Notes: a model not told the origin generated them from the sequence alone. Shown: positions 42,723 through 53,133, counted from the stretch's first letter. The stretch is 64,000 nt of DNA from Daejeonella sp. (GCF_017495225.1 NZ_JAFEIG010000004.1:62001-126000), one strand, 5' to 3'. Made by a program: numbers and translations.

Positions 42723-43468
42723 TGGAACAATCAGTAGAAGATAAATTAAAAGCATTATTCGAACTTCAGACGCTTCACACGCAGATCGATAAGATCCGTC
42801 AGACTAGAGGTGAGCTTCCAATGGAAGTTTCAGACCTTGAAGATGAGGTTGCAGGTCTAGAAACCCGAATTCAGAAAATAAAGTCTGAGCTTGATGAGCT
42901 TGAAGATTCAATCGTAACCCGTAAGAACATGATTAAAGATGCTCTTGCTGCTACGAAGAAGTATGAAACTCAACTTGCCGATGTAAAAAACAACCGTGAA
43001 TATGATGCAATTTCTAAGGAAATTGAAATTCAAGGTTTGGAGATCCAAGTTTCTGAGAAAAAAATTAAAGAGTTTTCTTTCGACATTCAGAACAAAACTG
43101 GAGTGTATGAAAAAGCATTAGAAGTTATTACAGAACGTAAAAAGGATCTTGAGCTTAAGAAAGCTGAGTTAGAAACTATTACTGCTGAAACTGAAAAGGA
43201 AGAAGCTAGTATTCTTGCTAAAGCCGAAGAAGCTGAAAAACATATTGAAGAGCGCCTATTAATTGCTTATCACCGTTTACGTAAAAATGCTAAAAACGGA
43301 TTGGCAGTTGTAACCATCAAGCGTGATTCTTGTGCAGGATGTTTCAACCAAATTCCACCACAAAGACAATTAGATATCCGTCAACGTAAGCGTATTATTG
43401 TTTGCGAGCATTGCGGCAGAATTGTTGTTGATGAGGGTTTTGCTGGAGAAGAAGCAGGAACAATTTAA
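42722..43468 (+). CDS. coiled-coil protein with C4-type zinc ribbon
   Basis: A 248-residue protein: a long antiparallel coiled coil (about 1-185) followed by a C-terminal zinc ribbon with CAGC and CEHC pairs (two Cys pairs about 25 residues apart). This is the zf-RING_7/DUF164 family; homologues have been proposed to bind nucleic acid or secretion components, and the function here is not known. Coupled to the Nif3-like gene by a TAATG overlap and closed by a strong terminator. Codon use looks like that of a well-expressed gene. Confidence 0.9.
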   Translation: MEQSVEDKLKALFELQTLHTQIDKIRQTRGELPMEVSDLEDEVAGLETRIQKIKSELDELEDSIVTRKNMIKDALAATKKYETQLADVKNNREYDAISKEIEIQGLEIQVSEKKIKEFSFDIQNKTGVYEKALEVITERKKDLELKKAELETITAETEKEEASILAKAEEAEKHIEERLLIAYHRLRKNAKNGLAVVTIKRDSCAGCFNQIPPQRQLDIRQRKRIIVCEHCGRIVVDEGFAGEEAGTI

Positions 43469-43483
43469 GGACTATAATCTTTG

Positions 43484-43516
43484 AAAGCGATCAGGTCTCC
43501 TGGTCGCTTTTTTTTT
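43484..43516 (+). terminator. intrinsic terminator after the zinc-ribbon gene
   Basis: Stem AAAGCGATCAGG (43484-43495) and CCTGGTCGCTTT (43499-43510) with a 3-nt loop and one G-T pair, followed by a T-run. It closes the DUF2905/Nif3/zinc-ribbon unit. Confidence 0.92.
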
Positions 43517-43540
43517 GCCTGTATAATTTAATCTCTCATC

Positions 43541-45019
43541 ATGTTATTTAGAAGGCTTTTTCTCACATTCTTGCTTTTAGCTCTCCTTCCAAAGGCACAT
43601 GCGAATTTTGATTTTAATGCTAATTGCATTAAAGCCTATCAAAATATCATGGCATTAAAGCTAAATACTGCTCGAACCCTCATTAGTGCAGAGAAAAAGA
43701 GGAATCCCAACAACTCAATCCCTTATTTACTAGATAATTACGTTGATTATTTTAATCTGATTACGAGTGAAAATCAATCCGACTACGCACGTTTTAAAGA
43801 AAGCAAAAACCTCCGCATCAGCCGAATTGAAAAGGACGATAAGAGCTCACCTTATTACTTGTACGCTCTAGCAGAAATTAATCTTCAGTTAGCTCTAAGT
43901 CGCAGTAAAGAGAAAGAATATTTTTTAGCTTCCATAGAATTCAATAAAGCATTTAGTCAATTAAAAGAAAACTCTAAAAAGTTCCCTAATTTTTTACCTA
44001 ATCAAAAAAGTTTGGGCATGATTCAGGCTGTTTTTGGTTCCTTCCCCGAAGGATTATCAAAGGCTTTATCTGCATTCGGAATTCGTGGAGATACCCGTAC
44101 AGGTGTAAAACTTTTAGAAAACCTAATTGAAAAATTACCTGAATCAAGTTATTCCCATTTCTATGATGAAACAGTGTTTTATTATGCTATAATTCAAACA
44201 GATATTATTTCTGAATCTACGAATTATGCTAAAATCATAAAAATTACAGAGCAAATAGACCGTGAAAGTCTGCTAAGGACCTATATCAGGGCCTATGCCG
44301 GCACTAAATTAGGCAACTCTAGAAATGCGCTGCTTGAATTAAGTAAAAGGCCTACAGAACCGTTTTATGTTAGCTATCCTTATCTTGATTATTTAACGGG
44401 ACTTGCCAAATTGCAAAACCTAGATCAAAGCGCGGCTAGTAATTTTCAGGCTTATCTTAAGTTAAATCGCGGGACTAACCTAATCAAGGATACTTATTTA
44501 CAATTGGCTTGGCTAGAGTTAATTAAGGGGAATGGTCAAGGCTATCAACAGTTTGTTTCACTAGTAAAAACGAAGGGTAATAATAGCCATAATCGTGATA
44601 TTCAGGCATTGAAGGAAGTTAATTACGGTATTCCTGATGTAAATTTATTGAAAGCAAAGCTCTTATCTGATGGAGGTAATTATGACAAAGCACTTGCCCA
44701 ATTATTGGGTAAAAGCACATCAGACTTTAAGGTTTTGATGCATCAAATTGAATTTAATTATCGAATGGGTAGAATTTACGATCTCAGTTCTAAATTTGAC
44801 CAAGCATTGAAGTATTATCAAGCTGCTATTGATTTGGGTAAGAATCAGCCCTATTCATTTGCTGCTAATTCGGCATTGCGAAGTGGAATTATTTATGAAA
44901 AGAATAAAAATTTCGTTCGCGCAAAACAGTTTTACACTCTTTCCATAAGCATGAAAGATCATGACTATGAAAATAGCATTGAAAATCGTGCAAAAGAAGG
45001 ATTAAAGCGTATAAACTAG
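43541..45019 (+). CDS. secreted tetratricopeptide-repeat protein
   Basis: A 492-residue exported protein with a signal peptide (about 1-21, ending KAHA). Most of the length is helical, with recognisable TPR-type repeats near the C-terminus (FDQALKYYQAAIDLG and FVRAKQFYTLSISM) and weaker ones before (YLLDNYVDYF, YYLYALAEINLQLAL). No enzymatic motif is seen. It probably acts as a periplasmic scaffold. Its 3' end overlaps the convergent KASIII-like gene by four bases. Confidence 0.75.
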   Translation: MLFRRLFLTFLLLALLPKAHANFDFNANCIKAYQNIMALKLNTARTLISAEKKRNPNNSIPYLLDNYVDYFNLITSENQSDYARFKESKNLRISRIEKDDKSSPYYLYALAEINLQLALSRSKEKEYFLASIEFNKAFSQLKENSKKFPNFLPNQKSLGMIQAVFGSFPEGLSKALSAFGIRGDTRTGVKLLENLIEKLPESSYSHFYDETVFYYAIIQTDIISESTNYAKIIKITEQIDRESLLRTYIRAYAGTKLGNSRNALLELSKRPTEPFYVSYPYLDYLTGLAKLQNLDQSAASNFQAYLKLNRGTNLIKDTYLQLAWLELIKGNGQGYQQFVSLVKTKGNNSHNRDIQALKEVNYGIPDVNLLKAKLLSDGGNYDKALAQLLGKSTSDFKVLMHQIEFNYRMGRIYDLSSKFDQALKYYQAAIDLGKNQPYSFAANSALRSGIIYEKNKNFVRAKQFYTLSISMKDHDYENSIENRAKEGLKRIN

Positions 45020-46092
45020 AATTTATACACCATGGAATTGATGTTCATACCTGCTCCCACCGAAGTAAAGACAACAATATCACCTTTGTTAATTTGATGA
45101 TCTCCCAGCTTGTTTTTTAATATTAAGTCAAGAAGAGTCGGAACGGTTGCTACTGAACTATTTCCTAAGCTTGCTATGGTCATTGGCATCACGTTTGTAG
45201 GCGCCTCTGTAATTCCATTAAGCTTGAATAATCGTTTTAAGATGGCTTCGTCCATTTTACCATTTGCCTGATGAACAAGCACTTTTTTTACATCGCGAAC
45301 GTCTATTTTTGCTTTGTCTAGCGATTGCTGGATTACTAGTGGAACATTTTTTAGAGCATATTCATATATTTTCCTGCCATCCATTTTAATATATTGCTCT
45401 TCTGTGATAAAGTCAGGATTGCTTGATCCCCCAGAAAACAAATAATTAACCTCTGAGACCGTATGTGTTTGCGTTTTATGAGATATTATTCCCTCTGAAT
45501 CAGTTATTTTAGCTTCTAAAATTGTTGCACCAGCACCATCTGAGAAGATCATGCTATCTCTATCATGTGGATCGGTTACCCTCGATAAGGTTTCTGTACC
45601 AATTACTAATATGCGTTTAGCATCACCAGAGCGGATGAAATAATCAGCTTGAATCATTCCCTGTAGCCAACCTGGGCATCCAAAAGGAAGGTCATATGCT
45701 ACACAATCGGGGTTTTGTATACCCAATTTGTTTTTGATTCTTGATCCTAGCGTAGGTAAGACATCTACACGAGTACTTCCTGCGGTGATATCCCCAAAGT
45801 TATGTGCTACAATGATATAATCAAGACTTTCTGGGTCAATTCCAGAACTATTGATGGCATCTAGGGCCGCAAAATATCCTAAATCTGAGGCTTTATGCTC
45901 TGTATTGGCATAACGACGCTCTTCAATTTCGGTGATATCTTGAAATTTCTGAATTATTTCTGAATTATCCCTAACTATGGGTTCTCCATTTTTTTCGTAA
46001 AAACGATTTTCTAAAAAGTCGCTATTGGGAATAATATTTTCGGGGATAAAACTACCTGTAGCTATAATTACAGATTTGATACTAGTGCTCAT
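45016..46092 (-). CDS. 3-oxoacyl-ACP synthase III-like (KASIII/FabH family)
   Basis: A thiolase-fold condensing enzyme with the Cys-His-Asn triad: by the longer frame numbering C140 (FGCPGWL), H275 (VHQANGK) and N312 (SLGNSS). I use the ATG at 46092; a TTG one codon upstream is in frame. An insertion of about 20 residues near 28-50 (RFYEKNGEP..RDNSEIIQ) distinguishes it from housekeeping FabH. No acyl carrier protein or other fatty-acid gene is adjacent, so it may serve a specialised lipid or act as a second FabH. Confidence 0.83.
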   Translation of the reverse strand: MSTSIKSVIIATGSFIPENIIPNSDFLENRFYEKNGEPIVRDNSEIIQKFQDITEIEERRYANTEHKASDLGYFAALDAINSSGIDPESLDYIIVAHNFGDITAGSTRVDVLPTLGSRIKNKLGIQNPDCVAYDLPFGCPGWLQGMIQADYFIRSGDAKRILVIGTETLSRVTDPHDRDSMIFSDGAGATILEAKITDSEGIISHKTQTHTVSEVNYLFSGGSSNPDFITEEQYIKMDGRKIYEYALKNVPLVIQQSLDKAKIDVRDVKKVLVHQANGKMDEAILKRLFKLNGITEAPTNVMPMTIASLGNSSVATVPTLLDLILKNKLGDHQINKGDIVVFTSVGAGMNINSMVYKF

Positions 46093-46095
46093 CAA

Positions 46096-46647
46096 AAGAA
46101 TTTATACTGAATACTATATTGGTTTATTGTATTAAAGATACGTAATCTTTTTAAAAAAGAGCGCTCCGATTTTGAAATTCATGAAATTTTCGTTATATTA
46201 TATGGTACATGTATAAGCTTTCTTTATGCTTTTAGGTCCTTATTTTTTTGATTCATATTAAAATCCCACATAAAAAACCTTTAAAATCAGATCTAAGTGA
46301 AACTCACATAAACGCTTTGCTTTTAACCTTATTTTTTAAAAATCAACCTGTTTTTAGTGAATATTAAAGGTTTTAAAATAAAAAATGTGTTACTAATGCG
46401 TTACTGTAACCTAAATAACACGATTTAATTTACTCAAACGCCCGTTATGAGTTAAATTTGATAGACATCTATTTACCAGCATAATTTTTAAAACATTTTT
46501 AAAATTACTAATAAGGTTTATTTGGGCATTTTTCCACCAAAATGTAAGAAGACTTCTGTTTAAATAATTATTTATTTTTTCAATGGATAGACTATTTAGT
46601 TGCTTTAAAATTGTGAAAAATGTCAATATAATTTATCAAGATTTTAA
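46096..46647. other. AT-rich non-coding region between KASIII-like gene and small regulatory-domain gene
   Basis: About 550 bp without a credible gene; a 71-codon minus-strand frame (46411-46626) lacks any recognisable feature. One palindrome, GTTACTGTAAC (46400-46410), is preceded by a second GTTACT 11 bp upstream (46389-46394) and may be a regulator-binding site. I see no exact TAnnTTTG element placed for either flanking gene. Confidence 0.45.
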
Positions 46648-46983
46648 ATGCTCACTATAGAAGAAGAGTTGGGAAATTCAGGCACTATTATTGGAAATGA
46701 TCATTCTTTGGATGTTCCAGAAAATCAAATAGTAAATAGTTTGAACTTAAGCGTAATTCATTCTGAAAATGAACGTCCTATTGGTAATGCGCTAATTAGT
46801 ATTGAGTGCATTGGTAAAACAGCTGTTTGTAATACTGACGGAGAGCTGTGCTTGACTGATCTCAAGCCCGGAAAATACGATATTGATGTTATTTGTCCCG
46901 GTTTTATTGCCCAAAGAATTTCCATATTAATTCCTGTAGAAGAGCCCAATCCAATAAGGGTGAAAATGATTAGCAATAGCTAA
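46648..46983 (+). CDS. small carboxypeptidase-regulatory-like domain protein
   Basis: A 111-residue protein that is almost entirely one carboxypeptidase-regulatory-like beta-sandwich: ENERPIGNALISIEC, CNTDGELCLTDLKPGKYDIDVICPGF and the closing ISILIPVEE. In Bacteroidota this fold is normally found in exported proteins, but no signal peptide is visible here, and the N-terminal 30 residues are acidic and probably flexible. No upstream start with a signal sequence was found. Function unknown; it stands alone after a long non-coding gap. Confidence 0.65.
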   Translation: MLTIEEELGNSGTIIGNDHSLDVPENQIVNSLNLSVIHSENERPIGNALISIECIGKTAVCNTDGELCLTDLKPGKYDIDVICPGFIAQRISILIPVEEPNPIRVKMISNS

Positions 46984-47058
46984 ATAATTGTTAGCTTTTC
47001 TATACACATTGTATCTAATCTAATTCAGTAGCAGGCATTTTAATTTATCATAAAATGC

Positions 47059-47694
47059 TTAATCTTCAAGAAGGAATACATAAAGTTCTTTAGGACCATG
47101 CGCTCCCAAAACCAGTGTTTTTTCGATATCTGCCGTGCGACTTGGTCCCGTGATATTTGAAACCATGCTCGGTATAGCCTCTGGGTATTTCTCTTTTAAT
47201 TTCTTGAAACCATCTTTTAAGTCGAGAACTAATTGAGAAGTATAGGCTACAACTATGTGAATATGAGGATAAATGCTCAACCTTCTACCAGCTTCAGACC
47301 CATTAGAAATTAAAACACTTCCATTTCTGGCAATTAAAGATTCACATAATGTAATTCCTACATCTGCATTTAAAAAGTCAGTATCTGTACTATAACTTGG
47401 AAACTCGTATTTATTAAGAAGCGTTTGAAGTTTAGGTTCCCAAGCATAAATTTTACGCCAGCTCTTTTTTTCAGCAAGTTCTAGTAGGTTTTCTATCAAT
47501 TGGATTTCATCTTCACAAAAAACAAAAGCTCCAGACACAGCACTAAGTTGTTCAGCAAATAGAACGTCTAAATGGTCTGTATAATCTTGGTATAGCGGAG
47601 TTTCTTCTAAATTGGGATAGGGGTTGTCGTGTTTTTCAAGAAGAGCTTTTCTGATCTTCTTCAACATCTTTTCTTTAGAAGTTGTTTCTTTCAT
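47059..47694 (-). CDS. LUD domain protein (LutC/YkgG family)
   Basis: A 211-residue LUD-domain protein of the LutC type, using the ATG at 47694 (a TTG two codons upstream is in frame). Family motifs are ADVGITLCESLIARNGSVLI, the GRRLS stretch and the C-terminal SNITGPSRTADIEKTLVLGAHGP. In other bacteria LutC works with LutA and LutB in lactate oxidation, but those genes are absent here. The adjacency with ftsH and rsfS is one I recall across Bacteroidota, so this copy may have a different role. Confidence 0.87.
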   Translation of the reverse strand: MKETTSKEKMLKKIRKALLEKHDNPYPNLEETPLYQDYTDHLDVLFAEQLSAVSGAFVFCEDEIQLIENLLELAEKKSWRKIYAWEPKLQTLLNKYEFPSYSTDTDFLNADVGITLCESLIARNGSVLISNGSEAGRRLSIYPHIHIVVAYTSQLVLDLKDGFKKLKEKYPEAIPSMVSNITGPSRTADIEKTLVLGAHGPKELYVFLLED

Positions 47695-47763
47695 GAACAA
47701 TGATATTTAATAAAGAAACCTAATTCTTAATTGAATTAGGCTTCTTGATTTTAATGCTTGATA

Positions 47764-49860
47764 TTAATCTTGTGTTGATCTGTTTTCTGGAAGATCAATA
47801 TTATGATCTACCATACCTTCATGTTCAATGGGTTCTTTCGGCTGAGTTTTTTCAGCTTCTGGTTCAGTGCCATTAACAAACTCATCATAAGTTGTGCGAT
47901 TATCAAATGGACGCTTACCCAAAATTTCCTCCAAATCGGATTGGAAAAGAATTTCTTTTTCAAGAAGCTTTTCTGCTAATTTTTCTAAGCCATCGCGTTT
48001 GTCGGTTAGTAATTGTTTTGTACGTTGGTAAGCCTTGTCGATTTGGCTACGAACCTCAATATCAATCATTTCTGAAGTTTTTTCAGAGTATGGCTTATTG
48101 AACTGGTATTCACCTTGCGTATCGTTGAAGGATACATTACCTACCTTATCATTCATACCGTAAATGGTTACCATGGCATAAGATAGTTTAGTAATTCTCT
48201 CCAAATCGTTTTGTGCACCAGTTGATATTTTGTTAAACACAATATCCTCAGCTACACGACCACCAAGCGTCATACACATACCATCAATTAACTGCTCTGT
48301 GGTATATAAAAACTGCTCTTTAGGAAGATATTGAGCATAACCCAATGCTGCTACCCCTCTAGGCACGATAGAAACTTTTACCAAAGGATCGGCGTGTTCA
48401 AGAAACCATCCTGCAATTGCGTGACCAGCTTCATGATAGGCTACAATTCTCTTCTCTTCAGGTGAAATAATCTTGTTTTTCTTTTCTAAGCCTCCAATAA
48501 CACGATCTACAGCATCTTGGAAATCTTGCATATCAACAGCCTCTTTATTTCGGCGTGCTGCAATTAAAGCTGCTTCATTACATACATTGGCAATTTCGGC
48601 ACCCGCAAAACCAGGGGTTTGTGCAGATAATTTCTTAGCATCAACACCTTCGGCAAGTTTTAATGGACCCAAATGCACTTTGAATATTTGCTCACGTCCC
48701 ACTAAGTCTGGCTTGTCTATAGAAATCTGACGGTCAAATCGTCCTGGACGAAGCAATGCTGCATCTAAAACATCTGGTCTGTTGGTTGCCGCTAAAATGA
48801 TAATTCCAGAGTCTGTACCAAATCCATCCATTTCAACCAATAATTGGTTTAATGTATTTTCTCTTTCATCATTTCCGCCAACAATATTATTTTTTCCGCG
48901 GGCACGACCAATGGCATCAATCTCATCAATAAAGATAATACAAGGTGCTTTTTCTTTGGCTTGTTTAAACAAATCACGTACACGTGAAGCACCCACCCCA
49001 ACAAACATTTCGACAAAATCGGAGCCAGATAGCGAGAAGAAAGGTACTTGAGCTTCACCAGCAACGGCTTTAGCCATCAAAGTTTTACCCGTACCTGGAG
49101 CACCGATAAGAAGCGCACCTTTCGGGATTTTACCTCCCAGATTAGTATACTTTTTAGGATTTTTTAGGAAATCTACAATCTCCATCACCTCTTGCTTCGC
49201 CTCTTCAAGACCTGCAACATCATTAAATGTAATTGAAACCTGCGATTCTTTATCAAAAAGAGTAGCCTTCGACTTACCGATATTGAATATCTGTCCGCCG
49301 CCGCCACCACCAGCGCCACCACCCATACGCTTCATGATAAATACCCAGAAACCAATTAAAAGGAGAACTGGTAAAATGAATGACATAAACCAACCTGCCC
49401 AAGGACTTTCTCTAGTCTCGGCAACAATTGGTGTACGTTGATTAGCGGGAAGATCTTTTTCAGCCTCTTTAATTTTTTCTTCGAAGCTTTCAAAAGTTGC
49501 CGCAGTAAAGGTGTATTGAGGTCCCGTAGGTGAAGCGTTAAAACTACTCTTAGGTTTTACATCTTCATATTTTTTTTGATCTAGGCGATCCTTTTTAATG
49601 TAAACATCGATACTATATAGATCACCATTTTTATAAGTAACCAACTTTTCTACATCACCTGTTTTTAACATTTCTGTCTCAAAATTTTGGTAGCTAACAG
49701 TCTTTGCATTATTCGAACTAAACAAATACTGAACAACAAATAAGCCCAAAATAATGACTGCATAAAGCCACATAATATTGAATTTGGGCGGTTTTGGTAC
49801 AATCTTTTTTCCCGGAACTTTTTTAATCGGTTTTTTGCTATCTGAATTATTTTCCTTCAT
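47764..49860 (-). CDS. ftsH: ATP-dependent zinc metalloprotease FtsH
   Basis: FtsH is the membrane-anchored AAA protease that degrades misfolded membrane proteins and short-lived regulators. The 698-residue product has a first membrane helix (about 30-47), a periplasmic domain, a second helix (about 155-177), a Gly-rich linker, the AAA domain with Walker A GAPGTGKT and Walker [12 protein letters not shown], the [20 protein letters not shown] second region of homology, and the protease motif HEAGH. An acidic C-terminal tail follows. It is transcribed with rsfS (50-nt gap) and probably the LUD gene. Confidence 0.97.
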   Translation of the reverse strand: MKENNSDSKKPIKKVPGKKIVPKPPKFNIMWLYAVIILGLFVVQYLFSSNNAKTVSYQNFETEMLKTGDVEKLVTYKNGDLYSIDVYIKKDRLDQKKYEDVKPKSSFNASPTGPQYTFTAATFESFEEKIKEAEKDLPANQRTPIVAETRESPWAGWFMSFILPVLLLIGFWVFIMKRMGGGAGGGGGGQIFNIGKSKATLFDKESQVSITFNDVAGLEEAKQEVMEIVDFLKNPKKYTNLGGKIPKGALLIGAPGTGKTLMAKAVAGEAQVPFFSLSGSDFVEMFVGVGASRVRDLFKQAKEKAPCIIFIDEIDAIGRARGKNNIVGGNDERENTLNQLLVEMDGFGTDSGIIILAATNRPDVLDAALLRPGRFDRQISIDKPDLVGREQIFKVHLGPLKLAEGVDAKKLSAQTPGFAGAEIANVCNEAALIAARRNKEAVDMQDFQDAVDRVIGGLEKKNKIISPEEKRIVAYHEAGHAIAGWFLEHADPLVKVSIVPRGVAALGYAQYLPKEQFLYTTEQLIDGMCMTLGGRVAEDIVFNKISTGAQNDLERITKLSYAMVTIYGMNDKVGNVSFNDTQGEYQFNKPYSEKTSEMIDIEVRSQIDKAYQRTKQLLTDKRDGLEKLAEKLLEKEILFQSDLEEILGKRPFDNRTTYDEFVNGTEPEAEKTQPKEPIEHEGMVDHNIDLPENRSTQD

Positions 49861-49910
49861 TTTCTTTCAATAAGTATTTTTATAATAACGAACATAAAGC
49901 CTAAAAATGT

Positions 49911-50285
49911 TTATGCGCTTTTGTATGATTGCATTTCTGCATCTCCCCAAAGATCTTCAATTCCGTAATATTCGCGTTTATCAGTTTTGAAAATATGAAC
50001 AACTACATCCACATAATCAATGATAATCCAATCGGATTGTTGATATCCTTCTTTCCTATAAGGCTCAAGCTTTAGGGCTTTAAAAACCTCATCTTCAACA
50101 CTTTGTGCAATTGCTTTTAGTTGGGTGGATGATTCTGCATGACATACCACAAAATAATCGGCAACCGAGCTATGAATATTTCTTAAGTCGAGACGTACAA
50201 CTTCATTCCCCTTTTTTTCTTGTATGCCATGAACAACAATTTCAGAGATTGAAGTTGATTCTTTAGCATTTTTATTTTTTACCAT
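49911..50285 (-). CDS. rsfS: ribosomal silencing factor RsfS
   Basis: RsfS binds ribosomal protein uL14 and blocks subunit joining when nutrients are low. The 124-residue product shows the family features VRLDLRNIHSSVADYFVVCHAESSTQ (starting near residue 34), VEDEVFKAL, GYQQSDWIIIDYVDVVVHIF and the REYYGIEDLWGDAE end. It diverges from birA across a 42-nt gap and precedes ftsH. Confidence 0.94.
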   Translation of the reverse strand: MVKNKNAKESTSISEIVVHGIQEKKGNEVVRLDLRNIHSSVADYFVVCHAESSTQLKAIAQSVEDEVFKALKLEPYRKEGYQQSDWIIIDYVDVVVHIFKTDKREYYGIEDLWGDAEMQSYKSA

Positions 50286-50327
50286 TAAAAAATTTTAGTT
50301 TTGGTTTTTATATAAAGCAAATATTCA

Positions 50328-51098
50328 TTGCAAAATAATACTTTTTCAGGACTATTTGTTGGTCACAATCTAATTACCTTAAAAGAGGTTGACTCAACAA
50401 ATACCTTTCTTAAGGATGCTGTGTCAAAATCTGCGCCATTAATGGAAGGCACTGTTATTATGGCAGATAGGCAATTTGCTGGTAGAGGACAAGCGGCCAA
50501 TTCTTGGCAAAGTGAAGCGGGTAAAAACTTAACCTTTAGCATTCTTTTAAATCCCGTTTTTCTTAAGATAGAGCAGCAGTTTGAACTAAACAAAGCCATT
50601 AGTATTGCTTTAAACGATGTTTTAACTAAATATCTTGGTGATTGTGTTTATATAAAATGGCCCAACGATATCTATGTTAACAATAAAAAAATCGGGGGTA
50701 TTTTAATAGAAAATATAATTCAGGGGAAAAAATTTAAACATGCCATAATAGGAATAGGCTTGAATGTGAATCAGGTAAATTTTGCAGATAATCTTAAAAA
50801 TATAAGCTCTTTAAAACAAGAATTACATCAGGATTACCACTTAATGGGATTATTAGGCGAAATTTGTAGTGCTATTGAGGCTAAATATCTTCAACTAAAG
50901 GCCGGCTTATTTAAAAAAATCAATGAAGACTATTTAAATCGTATATATCTAATAGGAGAGATAGCTTCATTTAAATTTGATGGAAGTATCCAAAATGGGA
51001 AAATCATTGGAATTACCGAAACAGGTCAGCTTATTTTGGAAATTAACGAAGAAATCAAGTATTTTAACAACAAAGAAATAGAATTTATAAATCAATAA
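50328..51098 (+). CDS. birA: biotin--[acetyl-CoA-carboxylase] ligase BirA (no HTH domain)
   Basis: This enzyme activates biotin and attaches it to the carboxyl carrier protein. The 256-residue product lacks the DNA-binding domain of E. coli BirA and so is a ligase only. Motifs are EVDSTNTFL, GRGQAANSW (biotinyl-AMP loop) and KWPNDIYVNNKKIGGILIEN. There is no in-frame ATG before the conserved N-terminus; the start is most likely TTG at 50328, since Bacteroidota homologues begin with a similar MQNN-type sequence. Confidence 0.92.
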   Translation: MQNNTFSGLFVGHNLITLKEVDSTNTFLKDAVSKSAPLMEGTVIMADRQFAGRGQAANSWQSEAGKNLTFSILLNPVFLKIEQQFELNKAISIALNDVLTKYLGDCVYIKWPNDIYVNNKKIGGILIENIIQGKKFKHAIIGIGLNVNQVNFADNLKNISSLKQELHQDYHLMGLLGEICSAIEAKYLQLKAGLFKKINEDYLNRIYLIGEIASFKFDGSIQNGKIIGITETGQLILEINEEIKYFNNKEIEFINQ

Positions 51099-51101
51099 CA
51101 C

Positions 51102-53132
51102 ATGAAGAGACTTTTGGTATTAGCGTTAGCACTGTTTTTCTTTAACGCACAGGCACAGTTTTCAGATCCACAAGCTAAGATTTACGATCCTGTAAAATGG
51201 AGCTATTCGTCTGAAAAAATAAATGATAAAGAATTTAATCTAATCATTACAGCAAAAATTGAAAAGGGTTGGCATTTATATTCACAATTTATAGAGGAGG
51301 GTGGACCCGTTCCTACCTCATTTAAATTTAAACAATCTGCTGATTTTAAGCTAATTGGTAAGGTTTCTGAAAGTCCGAAAGCTGTTACCGCCTTCGATAA
51401 CAATTTCGATATGGAAATTGCTTGGCATAAAGACCAAGTAGTTTTTAAACAAGGCATTAGCTTGAAAAACCCTTTAGAATCAATTTCTGGAGTGCTTGAA
51501 TTTATGGTTTGTAATGATGAGCGATGCTTGCCACCAACAGAAATTGAATTTCAAATTCCACTAGGTACAACATCGGCTTCTACAACTATAACTGAATCAC
51601 AAACACAGGATAGTGTAAGCTCTGCTCCTATTGTAGATTCTGTAGAGGCGGCTATTAGTCTGATTCCTAGTTCATCTAACAACAGTTCTAAATCAGAAGG
51701 TTCGCTTTGGGCAATTTTTCTGGCTGGATTTATTGGCGGACTTGCGGCATTTTTTATGCCTTGTATCTATCCGATGATACCAATGACGGTTTCTTTTTTT
51801 ACAAAGCAATCTGGTTCAAGAGCTAAAGGAATTAGAAGTGCTATTATTTATGGTATCTCTATCATTATTATTTATGTGGCTTTGGGTTTATTAATTACCC
51901 TGATTTTTGGAGCATCTGCCCTTAATGAAGCAGCAAGTAGCGCTACATTTAATCTCCTATTTTTTGTCGCATTAATCATTTTTGGGATATCTTTTCTTGG
52001 AGCATTTGAGATTACTTTACCATCATCATTGGTAAATAAAATGGATGAAAAGTCGAATCAAAGTGGCTTTATGGGCTTGTTTTTCATGGCTTTCACCTTG
52101 GCATTAGTTTCATTTTCTTGTACTGGCCCAATTATTGGAACACTGTTGGTGGATGCGGTATCTAAAGGTTCTTACCTCGGTCCGGCAATAGGAATGTTAG
52201 GTTTTTCATCGGCATTGGCCATCCCTTTTACCCTATTTGCTATTTTCCCATCTTGGTTAAAAGAGATGCCGAAGTCTGGCGGTTGGTTAAATACAGTGAA
52301 GGTTTCTTTAGGCTTTTTAGAAATTGCGCTTGCCTTTAAGTTTTTATCAAATGTAGATTTGGCTTACCATTGGGGGATATTTAATAGGGATATTTTCTTA
52401 ATTATTTGGATTGTGGTTTTTGGCATGTGGGCACTTTATTTATTGGGGAAACTTCGTTTATCGCATGATGCTGAAATCAATTTCCTATCGCTACCTAGAT
52501 TGTTTTTTGCCATGTTTATTTTAGGATTTACAATTTATATGATACCAGGTTTATGGGGAGCACCACTCAAAGGAATTAGTGCATGGCTACCACCGCAAAC
52601 CACTCAGGATTTTGATTTGTACTCGAATGCAACATCACCCGCTGCTAAAACCGAAACCCAAGAGAAAAAATATGCAGGTTTATTTCATGCTCCACATGGT
52701 TTAGATGCATTTTATGATTATGAAGAAGGTCTTGCCTATGCTAAAACGGTAAATAAGCCTGTTTTAATAGATTTTACTGGTTGGAGTTGCACAAATTGTC
52801 GTAAAATGGAAGCTAGTGTTTGGCCTGATAAAGAGGTTTTACGCCGTCTTCAAGAAGATTATGTTTTGATATCTTTGTATGTTGATGATAAAACGGAACT
52901 TAGTGAAAATGAGAAATACCAATCTGCATTTAGCGGTAAAAAGGTAAATTCAATAGGACAAAAATGGAGTGATTTTCAAGCTTCTAAATTTGGGACTAAC
53001 TCTCAGCCTTATTATGTGATAGCTGACCATGAGGGAAATACATTGATTGCCCCTCAGGCTTTTAATCTAGATATTAATAATTATAGGAAATTTTTAGAAA
53101 GCGGCAAGATTGCTTTCGATAAAAAGAAATAA
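51102..53132 (+). CDS. dsbD: thiol:disulfide interchange protein DsbD
   Basis: DsbD passes electrons from cytoplasmic thioredoxin to periplasmic thiol proteins. The 676-residue product has a signal peptide (about 1-18), an N-terminal immunoglobulin-like domain with cysteines in VCNDERCLPP, a membrane domain of about eight helices with MPCIYPMIPM and SFSCTGPI (the paired cysteines), and a C-terminal thioredoxin-like domain with the redox pair C563-x-x-C566 (SCTNC). It starts 3 nt after birA and pfkA follows 1 nt after its stop. Confidence 0.94.
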   Translation: MKRLLVLALALFFFNAQAQFSDPQAKIYDPVKWSYSSEKINDKEFNLIITAKIEKGWHLYSQFIEEGGPVPTSFKFKQSADFKLIGKVSESPKAVTAFDNNFDMEIAWHKDQVVFKQGISLKNPLESISGVLEFMVCNDERCLPPTEIEFQIPLGTTSASTTITESQTQDSVSSAPIVDSVEAAISLIPSSSNNSSKSEGSLWAIFLAGFIGGLAAFFMPCIYPMIPMTVSFFTKQSGSRAKGIRSAIIYGISIIIIYVALGLLITLIFGASALNEAASSATFNLLFFVALIIFGISFLGAFEITLPSSLVNKMDEKSNQSGFMGLFFMAFTLALVSFSCTGPIIGTLLVDAVSKGSYLGPAIGMLGFSSALAIPFTLFAIFPSWLKEMPKSGGWLNTVKVSLGFLEIALAFKFLSNVDLAYHWGIFNRDIFLIIWIVVFGMWALYLLGKLRLSHDAEINFLSLPRLFFAMFILGFTIYMIPGLWGAPLKGISAWLPPQTTQDFDLYSNATSPAAKTETQEKKYAGLFHAPHGLDAFYDYEEGLAYAKTVNKPVLIDFTGWSCTNCRKMEASVWPDKEVLRRLQEDYVLISLYVDDKTELSENEKYQSAFSGKKVNSIGQKWSDFQASKFGTNSQPYYVIADHEGNTLIAPQAFNLDINNYRKFLESGKIAFDKKK

Positions 53133-53133
53133 G

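Noticed and set aside
46411-46626. 71-codon minus-strand frame in the 46.1-46.6 kb gap
   Set aside because: No domain, no start signal, composition expected from AT-rich non-coding DNA.
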